From NCBI GenBank assembly GCA_015680685.1, contig MNCI01010754.1:387268-451267 (forward strand): a stretch of DNA of 64,000 nucleotides, read 5' to 3'. The position numbers were made by a program, and so were the translations under genes. The number at the start of each line of letters is the position of its first letter. The stretch's first letter is position 1. The DNA is from Gnetum montanum (lineage: Eukaryota > Streptophyta > Gnetopsida > Gnetales > Gnetaceae). The notes under the pieces were generated by a model, which was not told where the DNA came from, did no database searches, and saw nothing but the letters and a program-made list of their open reading frames with translations. Of the stretch, positions 12,748 to 24,369 are shown piece after piece.

Positions 12748-13017
12748 CTATTTCGAAGCAAGATTTTCATTAATTATGACTGGCTTCCCATTTTTCAAAA
12801 ACACATATTTCATTCTAACTAGTAGCATTTTCAATTCAATAGGCTCTTGCTTGAAACTTTTAGGAATTTCCAACTCTCCCCAATAGGTATCATCATTTGT
12901 ATCTTCATAGGAATGGTGATAAACTTGCTCTAGTTCATCCATGCATGTGACATCTGTGCATGTCAGGCTCTTAGTTAGTTCCATGCAAAGTGTGCTACTC
13001 TTAGAATCAATGGTCAA
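12748..13017 (-). pseudogene. M1 protease-RT linker
   Basis: An open piece of 89 codons contains LEIPKSFKQEPIELKML and FLKNGKPVIIN, which recur in P1 (23139-23426), M3 (52729-53043) and M4 (58567-58839). This conserved segment lies just before the RT fingers. I know no separate function for it. Confidence 0.7.
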
Positions 13018-13099
13018 CCATTGGATGCCCTCCTATTTTGTGGCTACTACATATGGACACCATTGAATTTTGACTTCTAGTGCACACTAATTGCATGCA

Positions 13100-13420
13100 A
13101 AGATAGATGCTTGTGTTATAGCCCAGAGTTTCTACATACAATTACACCCTATATCATTGTACACGATGCATAGAATTCTCTTCTTCCTAATCTTTTTTAA
13201 TGCATTTTCTTTGGATATTTTCAAGGAAATATTTTTGATACCCATTTTGACATCAATGGTGCTAATCCATGCCCTTCCCATGATGATTGGTAAATCCCCT
13301 TTGTAGTTCTCCACTTTGATCACTAGGATATTGGTAGGATAAGGTCACTTGTAGACAATGATCACAATTTCTTCTGCCAGTGCTAATGGAACAGTGATGG
13401 ACTGGTTTGCCAATTCTTTC
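13100..13420 (-). pseudogene. M1 aspartic protease region
   Basis: The translation VENYKGDLPIIMGRAWIST (13132-13323) matches the C-terminal half of the retropepsin in M2, P1 and M4, where the DSGS active site lies upstream. I could not place a clean DSG in M1, where the frame is broken. The protease would cut the Gag-Pol polyprotein. Confidence 0.65.
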
Positions 13421-13689
13421 ATGTGGAGAATGAGTTTGATAATAATTAGAAGGGTAGTAGTGAGATTGAAAAGTAAAAACATGACTAGAAGAGTCATGTG
13501 GAGACAAGGGTTGGTAAATGTAGTAACCGTATGGATCAGGCTATTGATAAGGGTATTGTTGCCTTGGTGGTGGTAGTGGCCATGATTATGGTTGCTACCA
13601 CTATTGATACTACTCATATGGTTGTGGTGAAGCTCCACTTGGATAATACAATTATTTCTGGTGGAACTTCCTAAAATTACCTTGAGGAT

Positions 13690-15650
13690 AAGGTAATCTT
13701 TTGGATGTTTACCTTTGTGTTAGTCATGGATTTCAAGCATACATTCTAGACTCCTATAAGTGTGACATAATGGGGCAACATTCCTTAGGATGTACATATT
13801 GGCACACATCACACCGACCATCATCATTTGATTCACTTTCTACAACCTCTTCTATTGTAGAAATCTTGCCCTTACCTTTGTGATAGGCATGTTCAACTTC
13901 CTTGTGCCTTCTACACTCATGAACACTACCTTGTTCTTTGGACTCTTCAACAATTTTTAGGATAGCTTGAAATCTACTATCCATAGAGTTCCATAGCTAA
14001 TCAACCTTGGTCGTAATTTCAATTTGAAATTTTTGGAGTGGCAAGGTTTTCCTATTCACCACCTCATCAAATGTAGATTCATCCTCACTATCACAAAATC
14101 AAATCTTCCTCTTGAAAATGGAAGGATCATGGTTATACAATTCTGCACTTTCTCTTTTTCTTAGTTCACCCTTCTCTTTAGCTACCTACTTAATTAGTCA
14201 TTGTATCTAATGGACACTTAATTTTGATAGTCACCGTTGGGCACAAACACTAAGGATTCTCCTCATTTCTAATTTAATCCCATCTATAATGTGGTAAAGT
14301 TGATCAAGTTAAGAATAACCATGGCTAGGACATTTGTGCATTAAGAAATAGTATCAGCCGATGGTGGCATCCAAGGGTTCATGTGTTCCTTGCTTTCATC
14401 CTTGGATTTTACTTCTCAAGTTGGACACCCTAGAGTATGTTTAATTTTTATCATTAAAAAATTCAAGCATGGCACTCCATCATTTAATAGATTCTAGCTC
14501 TAAGTACTAGCACTAATTCTCTGCTTCTTTGGTGGGCATCCTTGGGAACAACTTAAGTTTCTACCACTCATTTTCTATATTTTGCAAGGCACATGCATCT
14601 TGAAAATCTTGGAGATGATTTTGCATATTAGAGTTATATTCCCTTTTGAATCAAGAAATATTGTTCATGTCTAGCCTTTTGATCCAACTATCCTTCACAT
14701 GCCTTGTTGGAATTCATACCACCTCTACAATATTGAGCATACATTGAGTAGTAAGCAAAGGCTCATCAAGGCCTTGATTTTGATGCCTACAATTCCCTCT
14801 ACTACCCCTTCGTTCATGGTGATTTACCTCTCTTGAATGTATGTGCCCTTGGTATTGCCTTCCCAACAATCCCTTTGATCATTTTGGTTATTTTGGCCTT
14901 GTCAGTTATTTTGGTTACCTCCATCACTATTTTGTCTCCTATGGTTGTGATTAGAGCCAAAAGAAGAAGATGATGATGACAATGAACGGGAAGAGGAACG
15001 AGAACTAGCACCATCATGGTGCCTACTACCACCTCTTCAATGATCACAACCATGATCATGATCTTGTTTCTTGTTTACATCCTTGCCTTGACTTGCCTCT
15101 TTGGATCCTTCTTTGTCATTGAATCCATTCTAACTAGAACTAGGATTGTGAATTGTGGATTGCAAGTTCTAGTTTTAACCTCCATCACCAAATTCAAAGA
15201 GAGGAATTTTAGTGAATGGAAAACCCCCAGAGAAGAGTTCCCCACCATTGTTTTGGTATAAGAGGAATGGGAAGTAATTAAATCCTTTTCCCTTCATAAA
15301 TTCATGACATTACTCTAACTAGTGATCCTGGAGATGTTGTGCCTCATTGGGACAATAATCCCTAGCATCATTATCTTGCACAACATACTCAACATGATGT
15401 TCCTAAAGACCCAAATGGATAAGTGCTTGGTAAAGCATTGCAGGAATAGATCGATCAGGTAGCAACACAATGTTTTCCATCATGTCACATCACCACAACT
15501 ATTCATCCTAATGTAGGATGAAGGTGAAATTAGGTATATACTCATCAAGATGAGCATATACCATTCGGTATTGTTGAGGAACTGACTAATAAACTCCATT
15601 AAACTTGGATGGAGAAGTACTCTTGTGAGAAGAAAAAATTTTAATTAGAT
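13690..15650 (-). pseudogene. M1 gag (capsid and zinc knuckle)
   Basis: The likely start region near 15640 encodes SSHKSTSPS, matching the P1 gag start SSHKSTSPP. Then come a Ser/His/Asn-rich segment (about 14900-15050), the capsid region with EW, KLKLFPRMPTKEAEN (about 14580-14510), and at 13754-13984 a Lys/Glu-rich tail with the zinc knuckle CDVCQYVHPKECC, a Cx2Cx3Hx4C arrangement typical of Athila/Tat elements. Many stops interrupt it. Gag would form the virus-like particle and bind RNA. Confidence 0.75.
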
Positions 15651-15777
15651 GAAAAAAAATGTAGTGTGCTTAAAAATTTTGTTGTAGTAATCTTAATATG
15701 TGATGTGACTCTAAGGTTTGTTCCTACAATTTAAATAATTTTCACTAAATACTAGATAGCACATGAAACAAAAAAAG

Positions 15778-15796
15778 ATACCTGGCAATGGTGCCA
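15778..15796 (-). other. Primer binding site of M1 (tRNA-Asp type)
   Basis: Minus-strand TGGCACCATTGCCAGGTATC lies one base inside the 5' LTR. It equals the complement of a plant tRNA-Asp 3' end (TGGCGCCGTTGCCGGGGA...) with G changed to A in the three CpG positions. This fixes element polarity and the lineage's tRNA primer. Confidence 0.85.
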
Positions 15797-15797
15797 A

Positions 15798-16621
15798 TGA
15801 TGAGTAGCAAGGTAACCCTATGCCCAACCATATGAATCACTAAGGTGTTTATATGTGATCCAGTCAAATTCTGTGGACTTATAGTTCTCTAGTACATTGG
15901 TTCTTGTAGGAAGTGAAATGGGCATTGAGAATGTTCATTGTCTTCCCAACTACACTTATGAAGCTTAGGGGTATGCTTTAAGTGTAATTGAGGTACATGA
16001 GTTTTCTTATTTTATGTTTTATAATTTTGATTACCTACAACACGAGTGAAAGGTAAAGTAATTTAAGATCTAATTCATCTACTGCCTAGCTAGCCCAACA
16101 CAAGTAACTGCCCCACATTCCTAGATACATCTTGAACATATATAGTGCTGTTGGGCTACCAAATGTTAAGCATTGTTGGGTTACCAAGTACTATATGTAT
16201 CCTCAAAGTGGTTGTTCTTATGTTCAATAATAACTAAAAATTAATTGCTTAATTGAAATGTAGTAAAATTAAGTACATTAAGAGAAACATTAATCTATTA
16301 TGAGTGCTACAAGGATTGTCAAAAGAGTTCATTTTTATTCTCGTCACACTACTATGCTCAAGTACATTAGTGTTTGAACAAAGAACTATACACACTTTGA
16401 CTTCTTCTATGGGCACTCAAAAAATATTCTAACTATAGAGAGAATAAACTACAAGATCTTTGCTACTTTGACTAGAAATTGCAAAAATTCATGCCAAATC
16501 AAGAGTTCAGGTGTTATATTTATAGGCCATCATATATCCCCCGACGTCAGATACCCAATGTCGCATCTAGACCCTAACGTCGGATACCTGATGTTAGAGT
16601 AGATAAAAACATGCTTCATTA
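15798..16621 (-). repeat. 5' LTR of M1
   Basis: About 824 bp, collinear with 7083-7890. On the minus strand the TATA box CCTATAAATATAA lies at about 16519-16531. The outer end reads CTTCATTA instead of TCATCA, so one terminal base has mutated. Confidence 0.88.
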
Positions 16622-17335
16622 GGTTTCTTTAGGTAAGGGTAACATCTCTTTCTAGCCCCATAATCAATGCTTGTATCCCAAGAGATCTTTAGATAGGCAT
16701 GCTTTGAATTCTTGTTATGTTTTTTCTCGAGAACCACATCATACAAAGACATACTTTCTTTTATGATGAATAGTAGGAGTGATGATATACCCATGAGAAA
16801 TTATAGAATTTAGGAGGAAAGTTGAAGAGAGAATACAACAAATCCTCTTGAGGTCATACCCTTTTCGACTCCCACTTGGTCCTTTCCTAGTCTGTTGGAT
16901 AATAAGATAACATGTTACTTTTAGTTTTTATTTGAGAGAACTAGCATGCTTCCATGATGTAGAACTTCACATGAGATAGATAAAATGGTGGATATCATGA
17001 ATTCGCTACTTGACAACAACATAAAACATTTAGATTGTTAGTAAAGAGCATAATCCAAGGACAAAGTTGGCCTCTGTAATAAATCATCACCTTGATATCT
17101 ATGTTTGACAATTTCCAAAATTTCAAGTAGCCATATAAAAAAAATCAAAGATTTTAATTAATACTAAATGAAAATAATGAAGAATCTTAAATCAAAAAGT
17201 AGAAAATATAAATATATATATATAGAATAATCAATAAAATATAAATAAAATGAAAAACATATAAAGAATGATGCAAAACAAAAGAAGAAGAAAATCCCTT
17301 TCATTCTCTTGAAGGTGTTATGATAGATGGGCATC
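16622..17335 (-). other. M2 3' spacer, second part
   Basis: This continues the spacer from 7082 after the M1 insertion, beginning with the second target-site copy GGTTT. It contains the family block GAACCACATCATACAAAGAC. I see no open frame. Confidence 0.75.
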
Positions 17336-17339
17336 TCAC

Positions 17340-18598
17340 CTACAACTAAGTTGGAAGGAGGAGATTTGAAAAATGGGATGTACTTATTTTTAATTTAAGG
17401 TGTTAGTGTTGTGGCTAGTTACTTGGAAGTTTATAAAGGATTTTAGTTACTAGATGTTGACCAACATGTGCTTCTCAAGGCTTGTTGGATGGTAAATTAT
17501 CATATCCCCAAAAGAATAAGTTGACTGTATTATGTATGATCCTTCCCATAATATCTATAACTTAGTTCATTATGGCATATGCATGGGATTCCAATAGATA
17601 ATCTTGTCTCTTGATTTGAATGTAGCTTTGTTAATTATGCATCATAACATTGTTTATTATATGTCATGTGCACTACATTCATCATTAAGGCTACTCTTAA
17701 ATTTTCTTCTAGCACATTGAATATCATGAGGCATTACCTTTGTGCTAAGTTAATGTCCAATTCAAGCTCACATGTAGGTGTGAGTGTATGAAGTTCAATT
17801 TGAATTAGAAGTTTGGGTAACTTTCTATACACTAACTCATATGGAGAGTAGCCTATAAGAAGTTTCTAGGTTGAGAAATATGCCCAAAGGCCATCGTTGA
17901 GTTTGGTACTCCAATCTTTCCTATAACTACTAATGGTTCATGGTAGAATTCAATTAATCTCTCTATTTGTTACTTTTTCTTGACCTTTAGCTTGAGGATC
18001 ATAAATGTTGTAAGTTTATGTTGCATCCCCAAGTGTTGCATTAACTTGAGAAAGATAGCACTTGTGAAGTGGATTCAATTATTAGAAATTAGTACTCTAG
18101 ACATACCAAACCTATTTACCACCTATTTGTGAAAGAATTAAGCTACAGTAGTAGAGGTATAGTTAGAAATGACTATAACTTTAGCCCATTTTAGATAGTA
18201 ATCAATAGTAATAATGATATGTGACTTCCCATTGGACATGGGAGTAATGAGTTCCATGAAATCTATCCCCCAAATATCAAAAGGCTCCAATGGTTAAATT
18301 CAATATTTGAACTCTTTAATTCTAATTGTTATTTCTTCATCTCATTGGCATCTCTCACATGAACAGATAAAATAATGGATGTCCCTAAATATTGTTGGCT
18401 AAAAATATCCTACTATTAAGATCTTGGTGGTCATTCTTCTTCTTGTATAGTGGTTCCCATAATGACCCTCATGAGCATAATAGAGAACTCTCAATTAATC
18501 TGCATCATGTACACACCATCATACTAGGTCATCAATAGAAACCTTGTAAAGGTTTCCTTCTATTTCTATGTAGTATTTCACTTAGTGTAAAAACTATA
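17340..18598 (-). pseudogene. M2 integrase region of pol
   Basis: The order matches M1 and P1 integrase: C-terminal region near 17480-17600, core near 17990-18290, zinc-binding region near 18450-18550. The second catalytic acid is lost: the motif reads ISNN (codons TCT AAT AAT, near 18085) where M1 has ISDN. Frameshifts and stops are numerous. Confidence 0.75.
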
Positions 18599-19318
18599 CC
18601 CACATGTCTAGCATAGGCATGTTGGGAACAAGCTCACTCATGCAACACAAGATGCCCATAAGCTCAACGATAACTAGGATAAGCTACAAGAGAACTCTAC
18701 CATAATCAAGCAACAAACGAAGTGTTAGTATACTCATATATGGAAACTTTGACATAAAACCATTAAATTAAGTTAGAAAAATTAACATAGTATAACATAA
18801 ACTAGAAAAAAAAAATTATTTTGGTAATGCCATCTGGGGCTTTTCCGTATAGGACATCAACCAACGTATTTGATGTGTCTAGTACTTATTGGGATATATC
18901 ATGTTTGCATAGGGTTAACACCTCATTTCACATGTCTTCACATGTTTAGCATCGTGACAATTTGTAGTTTTTCAAAGTTTTAGCATCATTACAGTCTATG
19001 CATTTTGTAGTTTTAGCATCATTACAGTCTACATTTTTAGCACTATTATAGGGTTAGCATTGTTTCATTTTGCAAGTTTGTCATTATCCATGATTTATAA
19101 AATTTTTGCAAAATTTTTCTAACACTCGACAATAGAGGCTAGAAAGTTGAAAATTTTCTAACTTTGGATCATCTCAGTGGAGAGCGTAGTCTAGAAATTC
19201 CAAAATATTTTCTAACTCTAGGCACTATGTGACCATAGTCTCGAAAAAACTAACTATTGGGGAGACGCATTTTGTCAAACACTGATCCCATTAGCAGGAG
19301 TCTCCTATGTGACTAGAT
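18599..19318. mobile_element. Unclassified ~720-bp insertion in M2 between integrase and RNase H
   Basis: M1, M3 and M4 run straight from the integrase zinc region to the RNase H end through about 150 bp of linker. M2 instead has about 720 bp with no match to the other copies. It contains a short direct repeat (TTTTAGCATCATTACAGTCT at about 18977-19035) and a GC-richer right part. I saw no clear terminal inverted repeats, so its class is unknown. It could be a small nonautonomous element or filler from repair. Confidence 0.5.
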
Positions 19319-19324
19319 ATAGAG

Positions 19325-20380
19325 AAATTCATCATACCAATTTGTGACCCTTGGTGTATGACCTTTAGTTACCTTAGGAAAGAGGAGTTCATTTGGGAAT
19401 GTATTGGACAAGGATTCTTCATTATCATTATTATTACATCTTAACTAAGATAGATGATCTGCAACTACATTATTAGTTCCCTTTCTATTTACCATTGTTA
19501 AATCAAACTCTTGTAAGATCACCAACCACCATATAACATGAGGGATCACCATCATCTTATTTATTAGGAAGTGAATTGCACTATGATTAGTGTGCATAAG
19601 AATTTGATATTCAAGCACATAGTGCTTAAACTTCTCGAGAGCATACACCATTACCATGAGTTACTTTTTTGTAGTGGTGTAATTACGTTATCTATTCACA
19701 ATACTCCTACTTGCACAATGGATATAATATGGACGTTTTTCATCATCCATTTGTGTTAGTACCACTTCCAATGCAAAGTTAGATGGATCTATCATGATCT
19801 AAAAAGATTTAGACCAATCAAAAATTCTTAAAATGGGTGTTTCTATGAGCTTTTGTTTTAAGTGTTGGAAAGCTTGTTCACATTTCCTAGTCCACTCAAA
19901 GAATGCATCCTTCTTGGTAAGCTCAACTAGTAGCTTTGTGATTTTAGAGAAGTTTTCAATAAAATTCCTATAGTAATAAGTATGATCAAGGAGTGATCTT
20001 ACATCTTTAATAGTTTGAGGTTACCTAATTATTCATTGGTTAACCCTTATTTTCTAGAATTTACCTTAATTTCTTTTTCTAAAATTATATGCCCTAATGC
20101 AATGCCTTCTTAGATTATCAAATGGCTCTTTTTCTAGTTCAACCATAGGTTTGTCTCTACACACTACTTCAGTAATTGCTCAAGATGGTTCAATGCTTAC
20201 TCAAAATTAGCTTCATAGGTGGAGAATTCATCCATAATGACTTCCATACCATTTCCAATATAGTACTAGAACATACATAGAATTAAGTGTTCAAAGGTTG
20301 TAGGGGCATTACATAGGCCAAAGGACATCTTCTTATATGCAAAAGTTCCTCAAGAACTTGTGAAAGCTATTTTGGCCTAG
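19325..20380 (-). pseudogene. M2 RNase H and C-terminal RT, cut by P1
   Basis: An open piece at 19445-19657 gives YALEKFKHYVLEYQILM, DHLS and the Athila-like linker after RNase H. The RT active-site block near 20224-20247 reads IMDEF where P1, M1 and M4 have FMDDF, so the second Asp is gone. Coding stops at 20380, where the P1 5' LTR begins, and resumes at 28947. Confidence 0.8.
20376..20380. other. Target-site duplication, P1 left
   Basis: CCTAG precedes P1. CCTAT follows it at 28947-28951, one base different. The flanks are adjacent parts of the M2 RT gene. Confidence 0.7.
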
Positions 20381-20389
20381 TGATGAACT

Positions 20390-20460
20390 GCGATATCGCC
20401 TCTACGATATCATGTCCGCAATATCAGATCAACCATGTGATGTCAGATACCCAATATCAC
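20390..20460 (+). promoter_or_regulatory. GATATC dyad cluster in U3 of P1
   Basis: GCGATATCGC, CGATATC, GCAATATC and CCAATATC occur within about 70 bp, immediately upstream of TATAAATA. The first is a perfect 10-bp palindrome. Equivalent clusters occupy the same place in the LTRs of M3, M4 and M5. A regulatory role is inferred from position only. Confidence 0.5.
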
Positions 20461-20476
20461 AGCCTAATGCCTTGCC

Positions 20477-20484
20477 TATAAATA
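20477..20484 (+). promoter_or_regulatory. TATA box of P1 5' LTR
   Basis: TATAAATA in the context CCTATAAATAAGAGG, the same context as in the 3' LTR (about 28183). It probably starts the genomic RNA about 30 bp downstream. Confidence 0.75.
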
Positions 20485-21193
20485 AGAGGAAGCACCCTTG
20501 GTTTCCACATTAGAAGTTAGTCCCTTAGCCAAACTCTTACCATTTTTTACCTCCAGAGTTAGAATTATTTCTTCGTGCCCACAGTAGGAGTCATAGAGTG
20601 AGTGGATCTTTATTCGAGCATTGTGTACCTCAGCACACTTTGTGTATGACAATAAAGATAAACTTTATGATAAGCCTTGCAGCATATAAAATAGATTAAT
20701 TAGAAATTAATTATTATTTAATGATTTCCTAGTTAATTAATGATCTCTCTCACATTACAACTCTCGTAGATAAATACACTCAGTACGACCGCTTCGAGCA
20801 TGCGTATGGCACTTGGTAACCTAGTAAAGATTAGCGTTTGGTAATCTTAGCAGCGTTACACTAGTTCAGGATGTGTACAGCAAGTGGAAATAGATACTCG
20901 TGTTAGGAGTACTTAGAACTTAGTTAATGAGTAGTTAACTTAGATTAGTTACTTAGTTATCTCTCTCCCCCTCCTTACTAGTGCAAGATATAAAACACAT
21001 AAAAATCATATGCCTTAAGCTTACTTAACCATACAATAGTGACATATAAGTAAGTTTGGGAAGACAATGATTAACCAACCAGTTATTGTTCCACAAAGTT
21101 GCATAAGCACTTAGTCCATAAAATTTGACCAGATCGTGCGCGAAATGCTCGTATTCATATGGTTGAGCATAGGGGTACCTCGTTGCTCATCAT

Positions 21194-21213
21194 TGGCATC
21201 ATTTCCAGGGACT
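21194..21213 (+). other. Primer binding site of P1 (tRNA-Asp type)
   Basis: TGGCATCATTTCCAGGGAC lies one base after the 5' LTR. It matches the tRNA-Asp complement except at former CpG sites and a neighbouring base, all transitions or close to it. Confidence 0.8.
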
Positions 21214-21324
21214 TATTTTTTTGTGTGTTAAGTAGAACTTAGGAAATCATTCACATCATTGGAACAAACCCTTAGGGTTGCTTAAGAAAAAGATAATAGT
21301 ATAGTACACACTAAACAAGACAAG

Positions 21325-22440
21325 ATGTCTTCTTCTTCGCACAAAAGCACTTCACCACCTAGGACTAACACAAGAAGCAATCGACGACAAGATACACATG
21401 GCGTTGATCTACTAATCCCTCAATAGTTTCATGTGCTATATATTCATCCCAATGAATATGTACCTGACTTCACCTTTATTCTCCACCAAGATGAACAAGT
21501 GCGTTGGCATGACTTGCAAGGTAACATAGTGTTATCTCCCAACTATTCAGTCCTAAGTATGCTTCTTCATGCTCTTACATGAATAGGCATGCAACACTTA
21601 CATGCATAATACATTGCACAAAACTATGATTCAAGAGACTATCATCCCATAGAAGTGCAACATCAAAGGGATTTGCAACAGGAGAGACACCATAAGTCCT
21701 TGAAGGAAAAATGGTCTAAGGATGCCCCCCACATTTTAAGTAAAATTGAGGGTGATGAACCTGCCTCAGGTAGTCACCCACATAACGATGCTCCTCCCCT
21801 TGACTTTGTCCAAGGGGTTATGTATCATAACCTTCATTCTACTATTCACAACCCAAGTGCTAATGCCAACGGACACAAAGTGTCCGAAAAAGGAACAAGG
21901 ACACATGACAAAGGTGGGCATTCTGATCGCAATCACGATCCAGGAAAAGACCACCAAAGAGAAGGTAGAAGACACCATCATGATGGAATTTATCCTTCTT
22001 CTTCACCTTCATCTTCTCCTTCACTCTCTCCTTCAGTGTCCAAATGTAGCCATAGAGAAATAGATCATGAGGATAAGGGCAAAAAAAGTGGAAATCACAG
22101 AAGAGACAATCAAGAAAAAGGACAAGGGCACTTCTCAACATCACCACCAAGCCCACAAGTACTATAGGACTTCCCCTCCTAGAGGTAATATTTCACAAGT
22201 GTACCATCCTTCTAATTTGGCCACATCTCTCCCAACAATAGCTCCATTACCACCTGCTCCAGCAATGCAAGGTGAACTCCCTACTCAGCCACAACAACAC
22301 AATGCCACAAGGGCTGTTAATCCTCAACCTATTATTGGTTCTGACAACTGTATGAAGAAAAGATCTTTCTTTAGAACCAACAGTACAACCAGGCCTTTTC
22401 AACCCCAAGCGACCAAGTCTTTGGATGTCTCTATATAAAA
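21325..22440 (+). pseudogene. P1 gag, internally deleted
   Basis: The ATG at 21325 starts a frame reading MSSSSHKSTSPPRTNTRSN. It is interrupted by TAG and TGA codons and then open from 21655 to 22167, with many His, Asp, Lys and Ser residues. Near 22140 the sequence passes from the Ser/His-rich segment straight to YYRTSPPRGN, which in M4 lies downstream of the zinc knuckle. The capsid and the Cx2Cx3Hx4C knuckle are therefore missing (about 1.2 kb relative to M1). A frame change follows at about 22070-22170. If P1 moved in this state, Gag came from another copy; the deletion could also have followed insertion. Confidence 0.75.
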
Positions 22441-22489
22441 TAAAGCTTCAGAGCCCCCTTCAAACTTAACACCACATTCAATGCATACG

Positions 22490-22915
22490 ATCATGTTAAC
22501 ACATGCCATTACTGATTGGATCAAAGCTTGCCACCTTCTTAGGAAATTATTTTATCCTAGGAGTCCCTTGATATATCTACAAATTGTTGGGAATGAGCCA
22601 TGAAAAGCTCTTTTGGATTCAGGTTCTAGTGTCAACCTAATATCCCAAGAAATGTATAAGGCCTAGAACCTGCCTCCATTGAAAAAAAGCAATGTCCATT
22701 TAGAGTTGTCCAACCAGTCCATCATTGTTCCCTTGGGATTAGTGGAGGACATTATTACCACTGTTTGTGAATGGTTGTATCTAGTTGACATCCTAGTGAT
22801 TCAAGTGAACAATAGTAAGGGGGACTTCCCAAATCATAATGGGAAGGGCATGGCTAAGCACTATCGATGCGTGCCTAGGTATCTGCGATCTTTCCCTAGA
22901 AATATCTAAGTAAAA
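22490..22915 (+). pseudogene. P1 aspartic protease region
   Basis: The active-site block ALLDSGSSVNLIS is encoded at about 22608-22650, followed by QEMYKA, a stop in place of Trp, then NLPPLKKSNVHLELS and the flap-side region DILVIQVNNSKGDFP. The retropepsin signature DSGS is intact. M4 has NSGS and M2 SDSS at this place. It would process the polyprotein. Confidence 0.8.
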
Positions 22916-23138
22916 TACTTTAGGAAAGACCAAGAAGAAGAAGGTTCCATGCATTGCATATAGCAACACTGGGTGCAATTATGTACAGAGATCATGGGTT
23001 ATGCAAAGTTTAACATTACCTACATGTAATCAGTGTGCACAAACAATCAACATACGAAGGTTCCTTTATGTAGCAGCCACATGACAAGAAGACACCCAGT
23101 GGCTAATAGCTAATCAAGAAAGCAGCTCACTTATATGC

Positions 23139-24300
23139 ATGAAACTCATTGAGCGTTTGACTTGCACTTACATAGATAGCATCGATGCATTAGAGCAATT
23201 CCACCACCAACTTCCTAATTCTAACTTAGAAAACATCAACTGGGGGAAGTTGGAAATTCCTAAGAAATTAAAACAAGAGCCCCTAGAGCTAAAACCATTG
23301 CCCACTGATATGGAATACATGTTCCTTAAGAATGGAAAATTGGTAATCATCAATGCAAGACTTTCTCCACAACAAAAAGAGAGTCTGCTAAAGGTAATAA
23401 ATAAATGGTCAAAAGCATTGGTCTAGTCATATCCAGAATTAACTGGAATAGATCCTAGGATATGCCAGCATAAGATTTATAATAACTCCTCTATGAAGCC
23501 TCAAAAATAAGCACAAAGACAATTAAACCCAAAGTTGAAGCAAGTAGTAAAAGAAGAAATCAAATAGCTTCTAAAGTCTGGGTTCATATACCCCATTACT
23601 AATAGTGAATGGGTTAGCCCTTTAGTAATCATGCCTAAAAAGGGAGGCAAATGGAGGGTGTGCATAGATTTTAATCTAATAAACATGGCAACATTCAAGG
23701 ATCACTTTCCATTGCCATTTGTTGACCAGGTCTTAGACACAATTACAAAGCATAGTTATTATAGTTTTCTAGATAGATATAGTAGATACAACCAAATAAA
23801 AGTAGTCCCAGAAGTCCAAGCCAAAACTACGTTCACCAGTCCTTGCGGAACATTTGCATACAAACAAATGCCATTTGGCTTATGAAATGCCCCTACAACA
23901 TTTCAATTCTTAGTTCTAAGCATATTCCAATAGTAGATAGGAATGCTATGGAAGTCTTTATGGATGACTTCTCCACTTATGGAGCAAGTTTTGATCAAGC
24001 CTTGGACCAATTAGAGTAAGTGCTCAAAAGATGTGTAGAAACTAATTTGAGGCTCAACTAGAAAAAAAGCCATTTGATGATCCAAGAAGACATAGTACTT
24101 GGGCATAAAATCTCACATGCAAGGATAGAGGTAGACCCTAAGAAAATCAAATTCATCCAAGGAATTACCCATCAACTAAAAACTGTCAAAGACATTTGAT
24201 CATTCCTTGAACACACTGGCTACTATAGGAGATTCATAGAGAACATTTTGAAGATTGCCAAACCATTGGTAGAGTTAAGGAAAAAGGACATACCCTTCGA
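23139..24300 (+). pseudogene. P1 linker and reverse transcriptase
   Basis: The linker LEIPKKLKQEPLELKPL (23139-23426) leads into RT: MPKKGGKWRVCIDF (23631 onward), MPFGL at the end of an open piece (23885), and MEVFMDDFSTYG at about 23950-23985 after a frame change. IVLGHKIS, FLEHTGYYRRF and IAKPLVEL complete the thumb and connection. These are strongly Athila-like. A frameshift near 23930 and several stops disable it. Confidence 0.88.
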
Positions 24301-24369
24301 GTGGTCCAAGCATTGCGAACTAGGTTTCCAAACTCTAAAATAGAAGCTGGTAGAAACACCCATTCTTCA

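Larger units (their letters stand above)
7083..16621 (-). mobile_element. M1: complete Athila-like Ty3/gypsy element nested in M2
   Basis: This 9.5-kb element has both LTRs (7083-7890 and 15798-16621), a tRNA-Asp-type primer site, gag, protease, RT, RNase H, integrase and a 2-kb 3' spacer, all on the minus strand. It lies inside the M2 3' spacer with near-identical 5-bp flanks. Every coding domain contains stops, so it cannot make a full polyprotein. Its RT keeps FMDD and its integrase keeps the second Asp (SDN), which the other copies here have lost at one or both sites. Confidence 0.9.
20381..21192 (+). repeat. 5' LTR of P1
   Basis: It runs TGATGAACTG to GCTCATCA, about 812 bp. U3 holds a cluster of GATATC-like words (20390-20460) just before the TATA box. 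An AATAAA lies at about 20652. The end, GGGGTACCTCGTTGCTCATCA-like, is shared with all other LTRs here. Confidence 0.92.

Noticed and set aside
21766-22156. Two antisense open frames of 71 and 98 codons over P1 gag
   Set aside because: They mirror the low-complexity His/Ser-rich gag segment on the other strand and have no motif of their own.
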